Shown here: in pieces, positions 1 to 6,149 of the stretch
How positions within the stretch are numbered: position 1 is the first letter of the stretch
Layout: every line of letters begins with the position of its first letter
Assembly (NCBI GenBank): GCA_031270785.1
Contig: JAISWM010000015.1
Span: 1 to 10,864 of the forward strand
DNA length: 10,864 bases
Source of the DNA: Oscillospiraceae bacterium
GTDB lineage: Bacteria; Bacillota; Clostridia; Oscillospirales; Acutalibacteraceae
Direction: 5' to 3'
Program-made: the position numbers and the translations under genes
Notes under the pieces: generated by a model
The model's database searches: none
Seen by the model: the letters and a program-made list of their open reading frames with translations, nothing else
Told to the model about the DNA's origin: nothing

Positions 1-63
1 GGCTGGGAGAAAGTACACGGATAAATTTACTTTTGAGGACTGTTTTAAATCGTAACAGCTATA
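1..63 (+). mobile_element. C-type palindromic repeat, right half
   Basis: This is the right half of a family C element; its left half lies beyond the window edge. It runs from the GGCTGGGAG half of the central hairpin through an arm containing AAATTTACTTTTGAGG and ends in the inverted terminus ...AACAGCTATA. The same arm recurs at 10131-10187 and, reversed, at 1463-1520. It abuts the rarA remnant on the minus strand and appears to have replaced that gene's last codons. Confidence 0.85.
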
Positions 64-270
64 GTTGGATGATTGTATGATGTTTAATAAATATTGCTGT
101 TTCACAAAATGATTTTCAAAATCATGTGGATATAAATAATTTTGCCCCTTGACTTCAGCGTCTTTACCGTCAAAATGTTTATTTTGAAGCCACCTTGGAA
201 TCGGCCCGGTTTTGCCTGACTGTACATCTGATGTGGCTTTATTTATTGCATTATAAGCTGAAATTGATAA
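64..270 (-). pseudogene. rarA: 3' remnant of rarA (replication-associated recombination ATPase)
   Basis: Read on the minus strand, 69 codons stay open between an in-frame TAA (271-273) and the C element at 63. They include SAYNAINKA, GPIPRWLQNKHF, YLYPHDFENHF and VKQQYL. This matches the C-terminal segment of RarA/MgsA AAA+ ATPases (family pattern SNSAY..AI..A, VP.HLRD.HYKG, Y.YPHDYP..WV.QQYLP), which act at stalled replication forks. The AAA+ domain is absent: no coding sequence continues upstream, where ispH ends at 313. The final residues of the family are replaced by the C element. It is a remnant with no start codon. An intact copy could exist elsewhere in the genome. The family call rests on remembered motifs and is fairly secure. 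Confidence 0.75.
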
Positions 271-312
271 TTAACGAAGGGCAATGAAAAAAAGACCGCT
301 CGCGTATATATC

Positions 313-1221
313 TTAACGCATTTTTGGTTGTGCAGGAAATCTACTTATTACGGTTTGCACACCATTTTCTTTATTATGTTTTTTTATATAGTCTATTACA
401 ATTTGCACGCTTTCTATTGGCGTAGAGGCCCCACTGCAGACGGCAAACGCAGAGATTAAACCAAATTTTGAAAAACAAAGGTCATTTTCAGTTTCGATAT
501 GTTGGGCATATTTGCAATTTTCTTTGGCTATTTCAAATAATTTGGCAGAATTTGAGCTGTTTTTTCCTCCTATTACTATTATCATATCTACTTTTTTAGA
601 AAGCCGCATGATTTCTTTTTGTCTATTTGATGTGTCACCACAAATTGTATTATTAAATTCTATATCTTTTAAATGTTTTATGCAAAATTTATATATTCCT
701 AAATATTTTTCATAATTAAATGTAGTCTGTGAAACCATACAAAATATATCTTGAGGATTTAATTCGCCTATAATTTCATTTGCGTGCTGAATATTTTTAA
801 CAACAGTCGCTGAAAAATTGCACCAACCATTAATCCCCACAACTTCTGGATGCATGGGGTTACCTACTATTATTATTTTTTTATTTTCTTCATATGCTTT
901 AGACACAACATTATGAATCTTTTTTACTTTTGGGCATGTTTTGTCTATTATTATAGAATTATTCTCTTTCAATAATTTTACTGCGAACTTTGGAATGCCA
1001 TGAGCCCTGATTAATACTTTGGGAGATGAAATTTTCAATATTTCTTCAGCGCCATTAATTATCGAAACGTTATTTTTAATTAATTTTTTTATTACCGCAG
1101 GATTATGCACAATTTCGCCGTACATATATAATTTATCGTATTTGCTTTCATCATAAGCCGCTTTTACCGCTAAAGACACTCCAAAACAAAAACCACAATA
1201 CTTAGATATATAACCTATCAA
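313..1221 (-). CDS. ispH: 4-hydroxy-3-methylbut-2-enyl diphosphate reductase (IspH/LytB)
   Basis: IspH is the last enzyme of the MEP isoprenoid pathway. It reduces HMBPP to IPP and DMAPP with a [4Fe-4S] cluster in the cytoplasm. The 302-residue protein has the usual length. The three cluster cysteines are at C12 (GFCFGV), C96 (DKTCPKV) and C194 (TICGDTS). Substrate-binding residues are also present: H39 (EIVHN), H74 (RAHG), H124 and E126 (NPMHPEV), T167 (SQTT), the GGKNSSNS motif near 218-225 and GASTP near 264-268. The start is TTG at 1221, giving M-I-G-Y-I-S-K-Y-C-G-F-C-F-G-V; no ATG fits better. AGAGG lies 8 bases upstream of it. The gene stands alone on the minus strand. Its leader contains a B element and a candidate extended -10 promoter near 1408. 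I see no convincing terminator beyond the stop. Confidence 0.96.
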   Translation of the reverse strand: MIGYISKYCGFCFGVSLAVKAAYDESKYDKLYMYGEIVHNPAVIKKLIKNNVSIINGAEEILKISSPKVLIRAHGIPKFAVKLLKENNSIIIDKTCPKVKKIHNVVSKAYEENKKIIIVGNPMHPEVVGINGWCNFSATVVKNIQHANEIIGELNPQDIFCMVSQTTFNYEKYLGIYKFCIKHLKDIEFNNTICGDTSNRQKEIMRLSKKVDMIIVIGGKNSSNSAKLFEIAKENCKYAQHIETENDLCFSKFGLISAFAVCSGASTPIESVQIVIDYIKKHNKENGVQTVISRFPAQPKMR

Positions 1222-1241
1222 TATTTTTTCCTCTTAATTTT

Positions 1242-1262
1242 TGGCTATGCTTCAAAATATAG
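1242..1262 (-). repeat. A-type repeat terminus remnant
   Basis: The stretch around GGCTATGCTTCAAAATA resembles the reversed right end of family A (GGTCATGCCTCAAAATAG). It runs directly into the B element that starts at 1258. No other part of an A element is present, so it is a fragment in the ispH leader. Confidence 0.45.
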
Positions 1263-1362
1263 TAAAATTTTTTAAAACAGTGGCATTTTTTCTCTTTTCC
1301 CCCAGCCGAAAGTGGAGAAAGAAACGTAAATAATACCATATTTCTAAATAATTTTTGCTATA
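1258..1362 (+). mobile_element. B-type palindromic repeat, full length
   Basis: This 105-bp element lies between TATAGT at its left end and GCTATA at its right end. It has a central C/G-rich hairpin (CCCCCAGCC ... GTGG) and the right-arm sequence GAAACGTAAATAATACC followed by TTTCTAAATAATTTTTGC. The same arrangement recurs at 2441-2545, 5841-5948 and 9775-9974. It lies between the candidate ispH promoter and the ispH start, so the ispH transcript would carry it. Confidence 0.8.
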
Positions 1363-1407
1363 GCAGCTATAGACTCAAATAAAATCCAAAAACAACACCG
1401 CAAAAAT

Positions 1408-1416
1408 ATTATACCA
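1408..1416 (-). promoter_or_regulatory. candidate extended -10 promoter for ispH
   Basis: On the minus strand this reads TGGTATAAT, an extended -10 (TGnTATAAT). The hexamer 17 bases upstream is a poor -35 (AAGAGT). It would give an ispH leader of about 180 bases that includes a B element. No better promoter is visible closer to ispH. Confidence 0.35.
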
Positions 1417-1462
1417 TAAAAATATAAAATACTCTTATATAGCAACCCCACACAGGATTAAC

Positions 1463-1579
1463 TATAGCTGTTACGATTTAAAACAGCCCTCAAAAGTAAA
1501 TTTTTCCGTGTACTTTCTCCCAGCCGTCGGATGGGAAAAAGTTATACAAATCAGACACTTTTCAAACGAAACAGCTATA
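1463..1579 (-). mobile_element. C-type palindromic repeat, full and uninterrupted
   Basis: This 117-bp element is the reverse of the orientation seen at 9976-10187. Its ends are inverted repeats: TATAGCTGTTACGATTTAAA on one side and, on the other strand, TATAGCTGTTTCGTTTGAAA. The central hairpin is CTTTCTCCCAGCC-GTC-GGATGGG. It serves as the empty-site reference for the A insertion in the C copy at the right of the window. Confidence 0.85.
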
Positions 1580-1651
1580 TTTCAATTGCCTATACTCGTG
1601 ATTAATTCGCAGATTTTGAGAAATTTCGCAGTAAATATCAAGTGGAATTGC

Positions 1652-1758
1652 TATAGCTAACACTCTTGAAAAACGTCTAATTTTTTGCTACTCTCTTCCT
1701 ACCAGTGGGGGGAGAGACTGTATGAACAAATTTACTTTTTTCAAATGTAGCAGCTATA
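1652..1758 (+). mobile_element. C-type palindromic repeat, degenerate
   Basis: The left end TATAGCTAACACTCTTGAAAA and the following GTCTAATTTTT align with the C left arm. The right part has AAATTTACTTTTTTCAAATG and ends GTAGCAGCTATA. The centre still has TCTTCC and GGGGGGAGAGA hairpin arms. Many substitutions mark it as an older copy. The 72 bases before it (1580-1651) hold nothing I recognise. Confidence 0.65.
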
Positions 1759-1760
1759 AT

Positions 1761-2010
1761 AGATTGTACCAAAATTAGTTGATAATCTTTTTCCCCCACC
1801 AGAATGCGGGGGGAAAGAAAAGGTTCCACCTGCTTTTGTCCTCCCCTCGCCAAAGGCGGGGGAAAAAACATAAATAATGCCACGTTTCTAAATTGTTTTT
1901 GCTATAATATCTTTTTCCCCCTTTGATTCGATGGGGAAAAAAGAGATTTCAACTGTTTTGAGGCATGACCGACTCGTTGGGGAGAATCTCAACTATTTTG
2001 AAACATGACC
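1761..2010 (+). repeat. mosaic of A- and B-type repeat halves
   Basis: Pieces occur in this order. First is an A left arm (TACCAAAATTAGTTGATAA, about 1767-1785) with a CCCCC/GGGGG hairpin. Then comes a B core and right arm (about 1841-1906, ending GTTTTTGCTATA). Next is an A core with right arm running to GAGGCATGACC (1907-1970). Last is a further A right-end fragment ending AAACATGACC (1979-2010). B joins A through a shared ATAAT, the same junction as at 5948. The block ends 9 bases before the tRNA. Confidence 0.7.
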
Positions 2011-2019
2011 AAAGATTAT

Positions 2020-2095
2020 GGGGGCGTAGCTCAGATGGGAGAGCGTCTGAATGGCATTCAGAAGGTCATCGGTTCGATCCCGACCGTCTCCACCA
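2020..2095 (+). tRNA. tRNA-Ala, anticodon GGC
   Basis: This is a 76-base cloverleaf. The acceptor stem GGGGGCG/CGTCTCC includes the G3-U70 wobble that identifies alanine tRNA. The D arm is GCTC...GAGC. The anticodon stem TCTGA/TCAGA encloses loop ATGGCAT with anticodon GGC. The T loop is TTCGATC, and CCA is encoded at 2093-2095. One oddity is an A-C mismatch at the base of the T stem (positions 49-65). Repeats lie on both sides and no clear promoter is seen directly upstream. The nearest -10-like motif is the TGCTATAAT of the B right end at 1900-1908. Confidence 0.96.
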
Positions 2096-2113
2096 GCATT
2101 TTATTTTTTTGTT

Positions 2114-2260
2114 TTAATCTAATTTGAGATCAAATTCCTCGGCCCAGAAGGCCACGTATTCATTGATTTTTGCGTGCGTGCTTCCGAAGGAAACATGCAA
2201 ACTCGCCGTAATGCTCCGCATGCTCTGCATCGGGAATAGATGGGCGGGAGCAAAAATTTT
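2114..2260 (-). pseudogene. gene remnant, possibly a cysteine desulfurase C-terminus
   Basis: The minus-strand frame ends at TAA (2114-2116). It encodes a protein-like stretch that includes FPMQSMRSITASLHVSFG, STHAKINEYVAFW and AEEFDLKLD. The piece SITASLHVSFG resembles the S-[IL]-R-x-S-F-[GA] segment, followed by an acidic helix, at the end of NifS/IscS/SufS-type aminotransferases. The call is tentative. The frame is richer in G and C than its surroundings. Upstream of about 2260 the frame runs into repeat sequence (reading L-A-N-G-G-G-E-E), so the body of the gene is gone. In Bacillus and relatives, rarA and a cysteine desulfurase gene lie close together, which makes the pairing with the rarA remnant suggestive. 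Confidence 0.35.
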
Positions 2261-2261
2261 A

Positions 2262-2388
2262 CTGAAAAAGTTTTCCTCCCCTCCACCGTTGGCAAGAAAG
2301 AAAAACGTTTGTTTTTTCACAACTTTTCAGCCGACGGCGGGGAAAAACACGCAAGCAAATTTACTTTTTTAGGAGTAACGGGTATAAT
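2262..2388 (+). repeat. degenerate repeat mosaic (B-like core, C-like right arm)
   Basis: A CCTCCCCTCCACCGTTGG core with AAGAAAGAAAAACG recalls the B core and right arm. It is followed by CAGCCGACGGCGGGG and AAATTTACTTTTTTAGG, which match the C core and right arm, and ends near GGTATAAT. It overwrites the 5' side of the gene remnant at 2114-2260. Nothing is recognised in 2389-2440. Confidence 0.5.
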
Positions 2389-2440
2389 AATGTTTTAAAA
2401 AACACAAAAAATAACTTATTGAGGTTAGCCGTTTTAAAAT

Positions 2441-2545
2441 TATAGTAAAAACTTTTTAAAACCGTGACATTTTTGCTTTTTCCACGCCATGGGCGGAGAA
2501 AAAGAAACGTAAATAACACCGCGTTTCTAAATGATTTTTGTTATA
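2441..2545 (+). mobile_element. B-type palindromic repeat, full length
   Basis: This 105-bp copy starts TATAGTAAAAACTTTTTAAA and ends TTTTTGTTATA. The central hairpin is CCACGCC-ATG-GGCGG. The second hairpin in the right arm is AGAAACGT...GCGTTTCT, where a T-G pair replaces the T-A pair of other copies and keeps the stem. Confidence 0.8.
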
Positions 2546-2549
2546 ACGC

Positions 2550-2727
2550 CCTTGAAAACCACGGCAATTTAATTTTGCCATTAATTTGTAATATTTAGGT
2601 TTTAAATTAATTTTTGGTCATGTCTCAAAATAGTTGAAATCCCTCCTTTTCTCCCCCGCCGTGGGCGGGGAGAAAGATATTATCAACTAATTCGGTAATG
2701 AAATTAAATTACCGTGGTTTTGCAAGG
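2550..2727. repeat. long inverted repeat enclosing an A-type element
   Basis: CCTTGAAAACCACGGCAATT (2550-2569) and its continuation to about 2582 are the reverse complement of 2696-2727, with few mismatches and short gaps. The arms are about 30 bases and enclose about 115 bases that include the A element at 2616. I do not see these arms elsewhere in the window. The pair could be the ends of another element or could form a large stem-loop ahead of ylxR. Confidence 0.6.
2616..2695 (-). mobile_element. A-type palindromic repeat, reversed
   Basis: Read on the plus strand it runs GGTCATGTCTCAAAATAG, then CTCCCCCGCC-GTG-GGCGGGGAG, then GATATTATCAACTAATTCGG. That is the reverse of the family A layout. 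The outer left terminus has diverged and I cannot define a clear target duplication. Confidence 0.8.
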
Positions 2728-2766
2728 TAAGTTTCGGGGAATTAAACCTAATTCAGGTTAAAAAGG

Positions 2767-2854
2767 GGTGATGGGTCAAATTAGTTGATAATATCTTTTC
2801 CCCCGCCCGAGGCGGGGGAAAAAGAAGGGATTTCAACTATTTTGAGGCATAACC
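2767..2854 (+). mobile_element. A-type palindromic repeat with perfect 8-bp target duplication
   Basis: This 88-bp element starts GGTGATGGGTCAAATTAG and ends GAGGCATAACC, with core CCCCCGCC-CGA-GGCGGGGG. It is flanked by TAAAAAGG at 2759-2766 and again at 2855-2862. The right copy supplies part of the ribosome binding site of ylxR, so the insertion landed on that site and the duplication rebuilt it. Confidence 0.9.
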
Positions 2855-2858
2855 TAAA

Positions 2859-2864
2859 AAGGAG
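2859..2864 (+). promoter_or_regulatory. ribosome binding site of ylxR, pointing to an ATT start
   Basis: AAGGAG sits 10 bases before the ATT at 2875. No in-frame ATG, GTG or TTG exists between this site and the first conserved residues of YlxR, so the site argues for ATT initiation. Confidence 0.6.
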
Positions 2865-2874
2865 TGAAAGTCAT

Positions 2875-3162
2875 ATTTTAAAGTTCAAACATATTCCAAT
2901 TAGAAAATGCATAGCGTGCGGGGAGAGAAAAAGTAAAGATACCTTTTTAAGAATAGTTAGAACGTCTAAAAAAGATGATAAAAATAAAATTATTATAATA
3001 GACAGCGAAGCAAATAAAGATGGCAGAGGTTATTATTTATGCAAAGATGTAAAGTGCGTAGAAACAGCCAAAAAGAAAAAAAAATTAGAACGTATTTTTA
3101 CACGTAAAGTTAGCGGTGAAATATACGAACAAATACAGAAAGCGGTGCAAAATACTGAATAA
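2875..3162 (+). CDS. ylxR: YlxR/RnpM family RNA-binding protein, probable ATT start
   Basis: This small YlxR (DUF448) protein is encoded next to infB in most Firmicutes; the family has been linked to RNase P regulation. From ATT at 2875 it has 95 residues, typical of the family. Its conserved features are PIRKCIACGERK near the N-terminus, F-L-R-I-V-R, then GRGYYLCKDVKCVETAKKKK and a final L-E-R-I-F. The start is the odd point. The site AAGGAG at 2859-2864 is well placed for ATT, and the only alternative is a TTG at 2785 inside the inserted A element, which lacks a ribosome binding site and would add 30 residues of repeat-encoded peptide. ylxQ follows 7 bases after the stop. nusA, the usual upstream neighbour, is not here. 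Confidence 0.85.
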   Translation: MLKFKHIPIRKCIACGERKSKDTFLRIVRTSKKDDKNKIIIIDSEANKDGRGYYLCKDVKCVETAKKKKKLERIFTRKVSGEIYEQIQKAVQNTE

Positions 3163-3169
3163 TAAATTA

Positions 3170-3484
3170 ATGTCTTTTTTGGGAATAATAAGAAAATCAA
3201 ACAACATGATTTTAGGTTCTAAAAACGTAAAAGAAGCGATTGTTAAAGATAAAATAAAAGCGATACTGATCCCCAGTGATACATCTGATAATACGCTCGA
3301 TCAAATACTAAGCATAGCTCGGCATAAAAAAGATATAAAAATCATATATCTTGGTTGCCGCAAAGAGGATCTGAGCGATTATATAGGGAAATACGCAGGT
3401 ATAGTCGGAGTTATAAATCAAAGTATGATCAGTAAAGTGGAAGAATTAATCTCACAAGAGCATGAGGAGGAATGCACAATATGA
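3170..3484 (+). CDS. ylxQ: YlxQ, L7Ae/L30e-family RNA-binding protein
   Basis: The protein has 104 residues and belongs to the ribosomal L7Ae/L30e/Gadd45 fold. The family's YlxQ branch is a small RNA-binding protein encoded between ylxR and infB. Visible hallmarks are the N-terminal SFLGIIRKSNNMILGSKNV, which matches the L-L-G-L-A-R-R-A-G-K-[LV]-x-x-G pattern. Next come I-K-A-I-L-I-P-S-D-T-S-D-N-T and a late IGKYAGIVGVINQ. The ATG at 3170 has only a weak ribosome binding site, so translation may be coupled to ylxR. A GTG at 3116 inside ylxR would add 18 residues without family support. The stop TGA overlaps the infB ATG as ATGA (3481-3484), indicating coupling to infB. Confidence 0.88.
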   Translation: MSFLGIIRKSNNMILGSKNVKEAIVKDKIKAILIPSDTSDNTLDQILSIARHKKDIKIIYLGCRKEDLSDYIGKYAGIVGVINQSMISKVEELISQEHEEECTI

Positions 3485-5835
3485 TAAAAAAATACAGAGT
3501 ATACGAAGTAGCCAAAGATTTAAACACCACAAGTAAAGAAATTTCCGCACTTCTGAAACAGCTCCTGGGAGTAGATAAAAAACATATGACGTCGCTTGAA
3601 GAAAATGAACTGAATATAATTTTTGAATACTACACTCAAAAAAATCAAGTAGAAAACTTCGATCAGTATTTTAGCATGCCGTCTCAAAATAAAAAATCAG
3701 AAGAAAATAGTGAAGAAATAAAAGCTATAAATACCACTTTGCCGGAAAATGAATCTAAAACTATTAACGTCAAAAAATTAATGCCCGAAATTTCAAACGC
3801 TCCAAACGAAAATAGTCTTGCACCACCCCCCGCGCCGGTAACTAAAATAAATATAAAAAGGCCGATCGGAAAAGTTATCAATATAAAATCAGCGAACATA
3901 AATATCGACAAGTACAATGAAAAATATGATAAAATGGCATCTGAAAAGGTTAGAACAGATAATATAATTCAAAAACAAAAAATAAGCCAAAAATCTCATC
4001 AAAAAAACAAATTCAAAAGCGCAAAAAGAGAAACGGAAACTGAAAGACTAAACAGAATAGCAAATGAACGCAAGAATAAACCTTTAACTATAACAATACC
4101 TGAAGAAATAACTGTCGGCGAGCTTGCTGCTAAACTTAAAGCTACAGTCGCAGAAGTAACAAAACAGCTCATAATCATGGGCATTATGGCCTCGGTTAAC
4201 AGCACTATAGATTTTGATACGGCAAGTTTGGTTGCCATGGAGTTTCACGCAAAAGTAAAAAAGGAAGTAAGAGTTACCATCGAGGAAATGATCATTGACG
4301 GCAGTGAAGATGACGAAAGCAATTTAGTACCGAGAGCGCCGGTTGCGGTAGTAATGGGGCACGTAGATCACGGTAAAACTTCGCTTCTGGACGCTATCAG
4401 AAAAACAGACGTGATATCAACAGAATCAGGCGGTATTACTCAGCATATCGGGGCATATAAAGTGCGCCTCGGAAACAACAAGGATATTACTTTCTTGGAT
4501 ACCCCGGGCCACGAAGCGTTTACCACAATGCGCGCAAGGGGAGCACAAATTACAGACGTCGCTATTTTGGTGGTTGCGGCAGACGACGGCATAATGCCTC
4601 AAACAATCGAAGCGATAAACCACGCTAAAGCCGCGGGGGTTTCAATAATAGTAGCAATAAACAAAATAGATAAAGAAGGAGCAGACCCCAATAAAGTAAA
4701 ACAGCAGTTAACGGAATATGAGTTGGTGCCGGAAGAATGGGGCGGAGACGTACCTTGCATACCGATTTCAGCAAAAACAAGAATAGGCCTTGAAGAACTT
4801 TTAGAAATGGTTATTTTAGTTTCAGATGTAAAAGAATTGAAAGCAAATCCTAAAAGGCCTGCCAAAGGTACGGTCATAGAGGCGCGCCTTGATAAAGGAC
4901 GAGGACCCATCGCCACAATTCTGGTACAAAACGGTACACTCAGAACAGGGGACGTAGTAGTAGCCGGAACAACTGTAGGAAAAATCAGGGCTATGATAAA
5001 CGACAAGGGCGAACGTGTAAATGAGGCGGGGCCGTCCGTGCCGGTTGAAATTATCGGCCTTGACAGCGTGCCGTCAGGCGGGGACATAGTAAACGTGGCA
5101 AGTAACGAAAAACTTGCAAAAGAACTTGTAAATCAAAGAAGAAACAAACAAAAAGAAAAAGTATTTAGTCATCGAACTAAAATCACTCTTGACAATCTTT
5201 TTGACCAAATGAAAGACGGAGATATAAAAGAGCTTAAAATTATAGTAAAAGCGGACGTACAAGGTTCTGTAGAAGCCGTTCGCCAGTCGCTTGAAAAACT
5301 TATCAATAAAGAAGTCAGAGTTAACGTTATTCATGGGGCGGTAGGTGCTGTAAGAGAATCAGACGTAATGCTTGCCAACGCATCAAACGCTATAATTATA
5401 GGGTTTAACGTAAGGCCCGACCCGATAGCTTTATCCAGCGCGAAAAGAAACAGCGTTGATATACGGCTTTACAGGGTAATTTATGATTGCATAAACGAAA
5501 TAACAGACGCTATGAAAGGAATGCTTGCGCCGAAGATCAGAGAGGTCGAGCTTGGAAGGGCGGAATGCAGGCAAGTTTATAAAATTTCAAATGTCGGTAC
5601 AATATCCGGAAGCTACGTATTATCCGGTAAAATTTTAAAAACAGCCAATATAAGAGTCGTAAGAGATGGCATAATAATTTCGGAAGATAAAATAAAATCT
5701 TTAAAACGGTTTAAAGATGATGTGAAAGAGGTTGCTCAAGGGTACGAATGCGGAATAGGCCTCGAGCATTTTAACGACATCAAAGAAGGAGATATTTTTG
5801 AAGCGTTTATAACGGAAGAGTATCGGGAAGAATGA
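3481..5835 (+). CDS. infB: translation initiation factor IF-2
   Basis: IF-2 is the GTPase that places initiator fMet-tRNA on the 30S subunit and promotes subunit joining. The protein has 784 residues. An IF2_N helix bundle begins MIKKYRVYEVAKDL. A charged linker (about 60-190) includes a short proline run (APPPAP). A second IF2_N-type region covers about 195-270. The G domain has G1 GHVDHGKT (293-300), the switch region GGITQHIGAY, G3 DTPGH (340-344), G4 NKID (394-397) and G5 SAK (430-432). Domain II, then the linker with VKADVQGSVEAV and the C-terminal fMet-tRNA-binding domain follow, all intact. ATG 3481 is preferred over ATG 3472 because AGGAGG (3465-3470) lies 10 bases before it and the ATGA overlap with ylxQ fits. 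rbfA, the usual next gene, is absent; a B element begins 5 bases after the stop. Confidence 0.98.
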   Translation: MIKKYRVYEVAKDLNTTSKEISALLKQLLGVDKKHMTSLEENELNIIFEYYTQKNQVENFDQYFSMPSQNKKSEENSEEIKAINTTLPENESKTINVKKLMPEISNAPNENSLAPPPAPVTKINIKRPIGKVINIKSANINIDKYNEKYDKMASEKVRTDNIIQKQKISQKSHQKNKFKSAKRETETERLNRIANERKNKPLTITIPEEITVGELAAKLKATVAEVTKQLIIMGIMASVNSTIDFDTASLVAMEFHAKVKKEVRVTIEEMIIDGSEDDESNLVPRAPVAVVMGHVDHGKTSLLDAIRKTDVISTESGGITQHIGAYKVRLGNNKDITFLDTPGHEAFTTMRARGAQITDVAILVVAADDGIMPQTIEAINHAKAAGVSIIVAINKIDKEGADPNKVKQQLTEYELVPEEWGGDVPCIPISAKTRIGLEELLEMVILVSDVKELKANPKRPAKGTVIEARLDKGRGPIATILVQNGTLRTGDVVVAGTTVGKIRAMINDKGERVNEAGPSVPVEIIGLDSVPSGGDIVNVASNEKLAKELVNQRRNKQKEKVFSHRTKITLDNLFDQMKDGDIKELKIIVKADVQGSVEAVRQSLEKLINKEVRVNVIHGAVGAVRESDVMLANASNAIIIGFNVRPDPIALSSAKRNSVDIRLYRVIYDCINEITDAMKGMLAPKIREVELGRAECRQVYKISNVGTISGSYVLSGKILKTANIRVVRDGIIISEDKIKSLKRFKDDVKEVAQGYECGIGLEHFNDIKEGDIFEAFITEEYREE

Positions 5836-5840
5836 AATTG

Positions 5841-5948
5841 TATAGTCAAAGCCTTTTGAAACAGTGATATTTTTGTTTTCCCCCCCCCGCCGATGGCGGG
5901 GGGAAAGAAACGTAAATAATACCACGTTTCTAAATAGTTTTGGCTATA
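5841..5948 (+). mobile_element. B-type palindromic repeat, full length
   Basis: This 108-bp copy follows the infB stop by 5 bases. The termini are TATAGTCAAAGCCTTTTGAA and, reversed, TATAGCCAAAACTATTTAGA. The core hairpin is CCCCCGCC-GAT-GGCGGGGG. A second stem, AGAAACGT/ACGTTTCT around a 10-base loop, is perfect here. The infB transcript would end in or read through these hairpins. Confidence 0.85.
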
Positions 5949-6011
5949 ATGTTTTCCCCCCCGCCGATGGCGGGGGGGGAAAAGGGATTTCAATTATTTT
6001 GAGGCATAACC
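5949..6011 (+). repeat. A-type repeat lacking its left arm, fused to a B end
   Basis: The B end GCTATAAT runs straight into TTTTCCCCCC-CGCC-GAT-GGCGGGGG and then the A right arm, GGGATTTCAATTATTTTGAG, to GCATAACC. The A left arm is missing. The same B-to-A junction exists at 1906-1970, so either a composite element spread or the same recombination happened twice. Confidence 0.7.
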
Positions 6012-6038
6012 TCTTTTAAGTGAAACAACTATATTTCG

Positions 6039-6131
6039 GGTTGTGGGTCAAATTAGTTGATAATATTTTCCCCCCCGCCTATGGGGGTGGGGGGAAAAAA
6101 GAAGGAATTTCAATTATTTTGAGACATGACC
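6039..6131 (+). mobile_element. A-type palindromic repeat upstream of acpS
   Basis: This 93-bp copy starts GGTTGTGGGTCAAATTAG and ends GAGACATGACC, with an expanded G/C core around CCGCC-TAT-GGGGG. The flanks ATATTTCG (left) and ATATCGTG (right) share only part of an 8-bp duplication, so the insertion looks older. It ends 18 bases before the acpS start. Confidence 0.8.
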
Positions 6132-6149
6132 ATATCGTGGGGGGAAAAT

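Noticed and set aside
276..312. An intrinsic terminator for ispH on the minus strand (GAGCGGTC followed by seven T)
   Set aside because: The only stem I can form before the T-run is about four pairs with a long loop, too weak to support.
1447..1459. CCCACACAGGATT shared between 1447-1459 and 10206-10218
   Set aside because: A 13-base match between two places in a 10.9-kb window is expected by chance about once, and the flanks do not continue the match or keep the same relation to the nearby C elements.
1677..1883. Minus-strand open frame of 68 codons rich in F-P-P-P-L-A-R-G-G
   Set aside because: It is formed by translating the GC-rich repeat cores. The same proline/glycine strings arise from repeats at 5701-5993 and 6020-6110, with no gene-like signals.
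3472..3480. ATG at 3472 as the infB start
   Set aside because: It lies one base after AGGAGG, too close. ATG 3481 has correct spacing, the ATGA overlap with ylxQ and the family's usual N-terminus.
4599..5087. 162-codon open frame on the minus strand inside infB
   Set aside because: It is antisense to the well-conserved IF-2 GTPase region, has no ribosome binding site and no recognisable motifs.
5881..5905. Repeat cores as classical intrinsic terminators
   Set aside because: The T-tract and A-tract form part of the stem, and no T-run follows it, so the standard criterion is not met. A role in 3'-end formation stays only a hypothesis.
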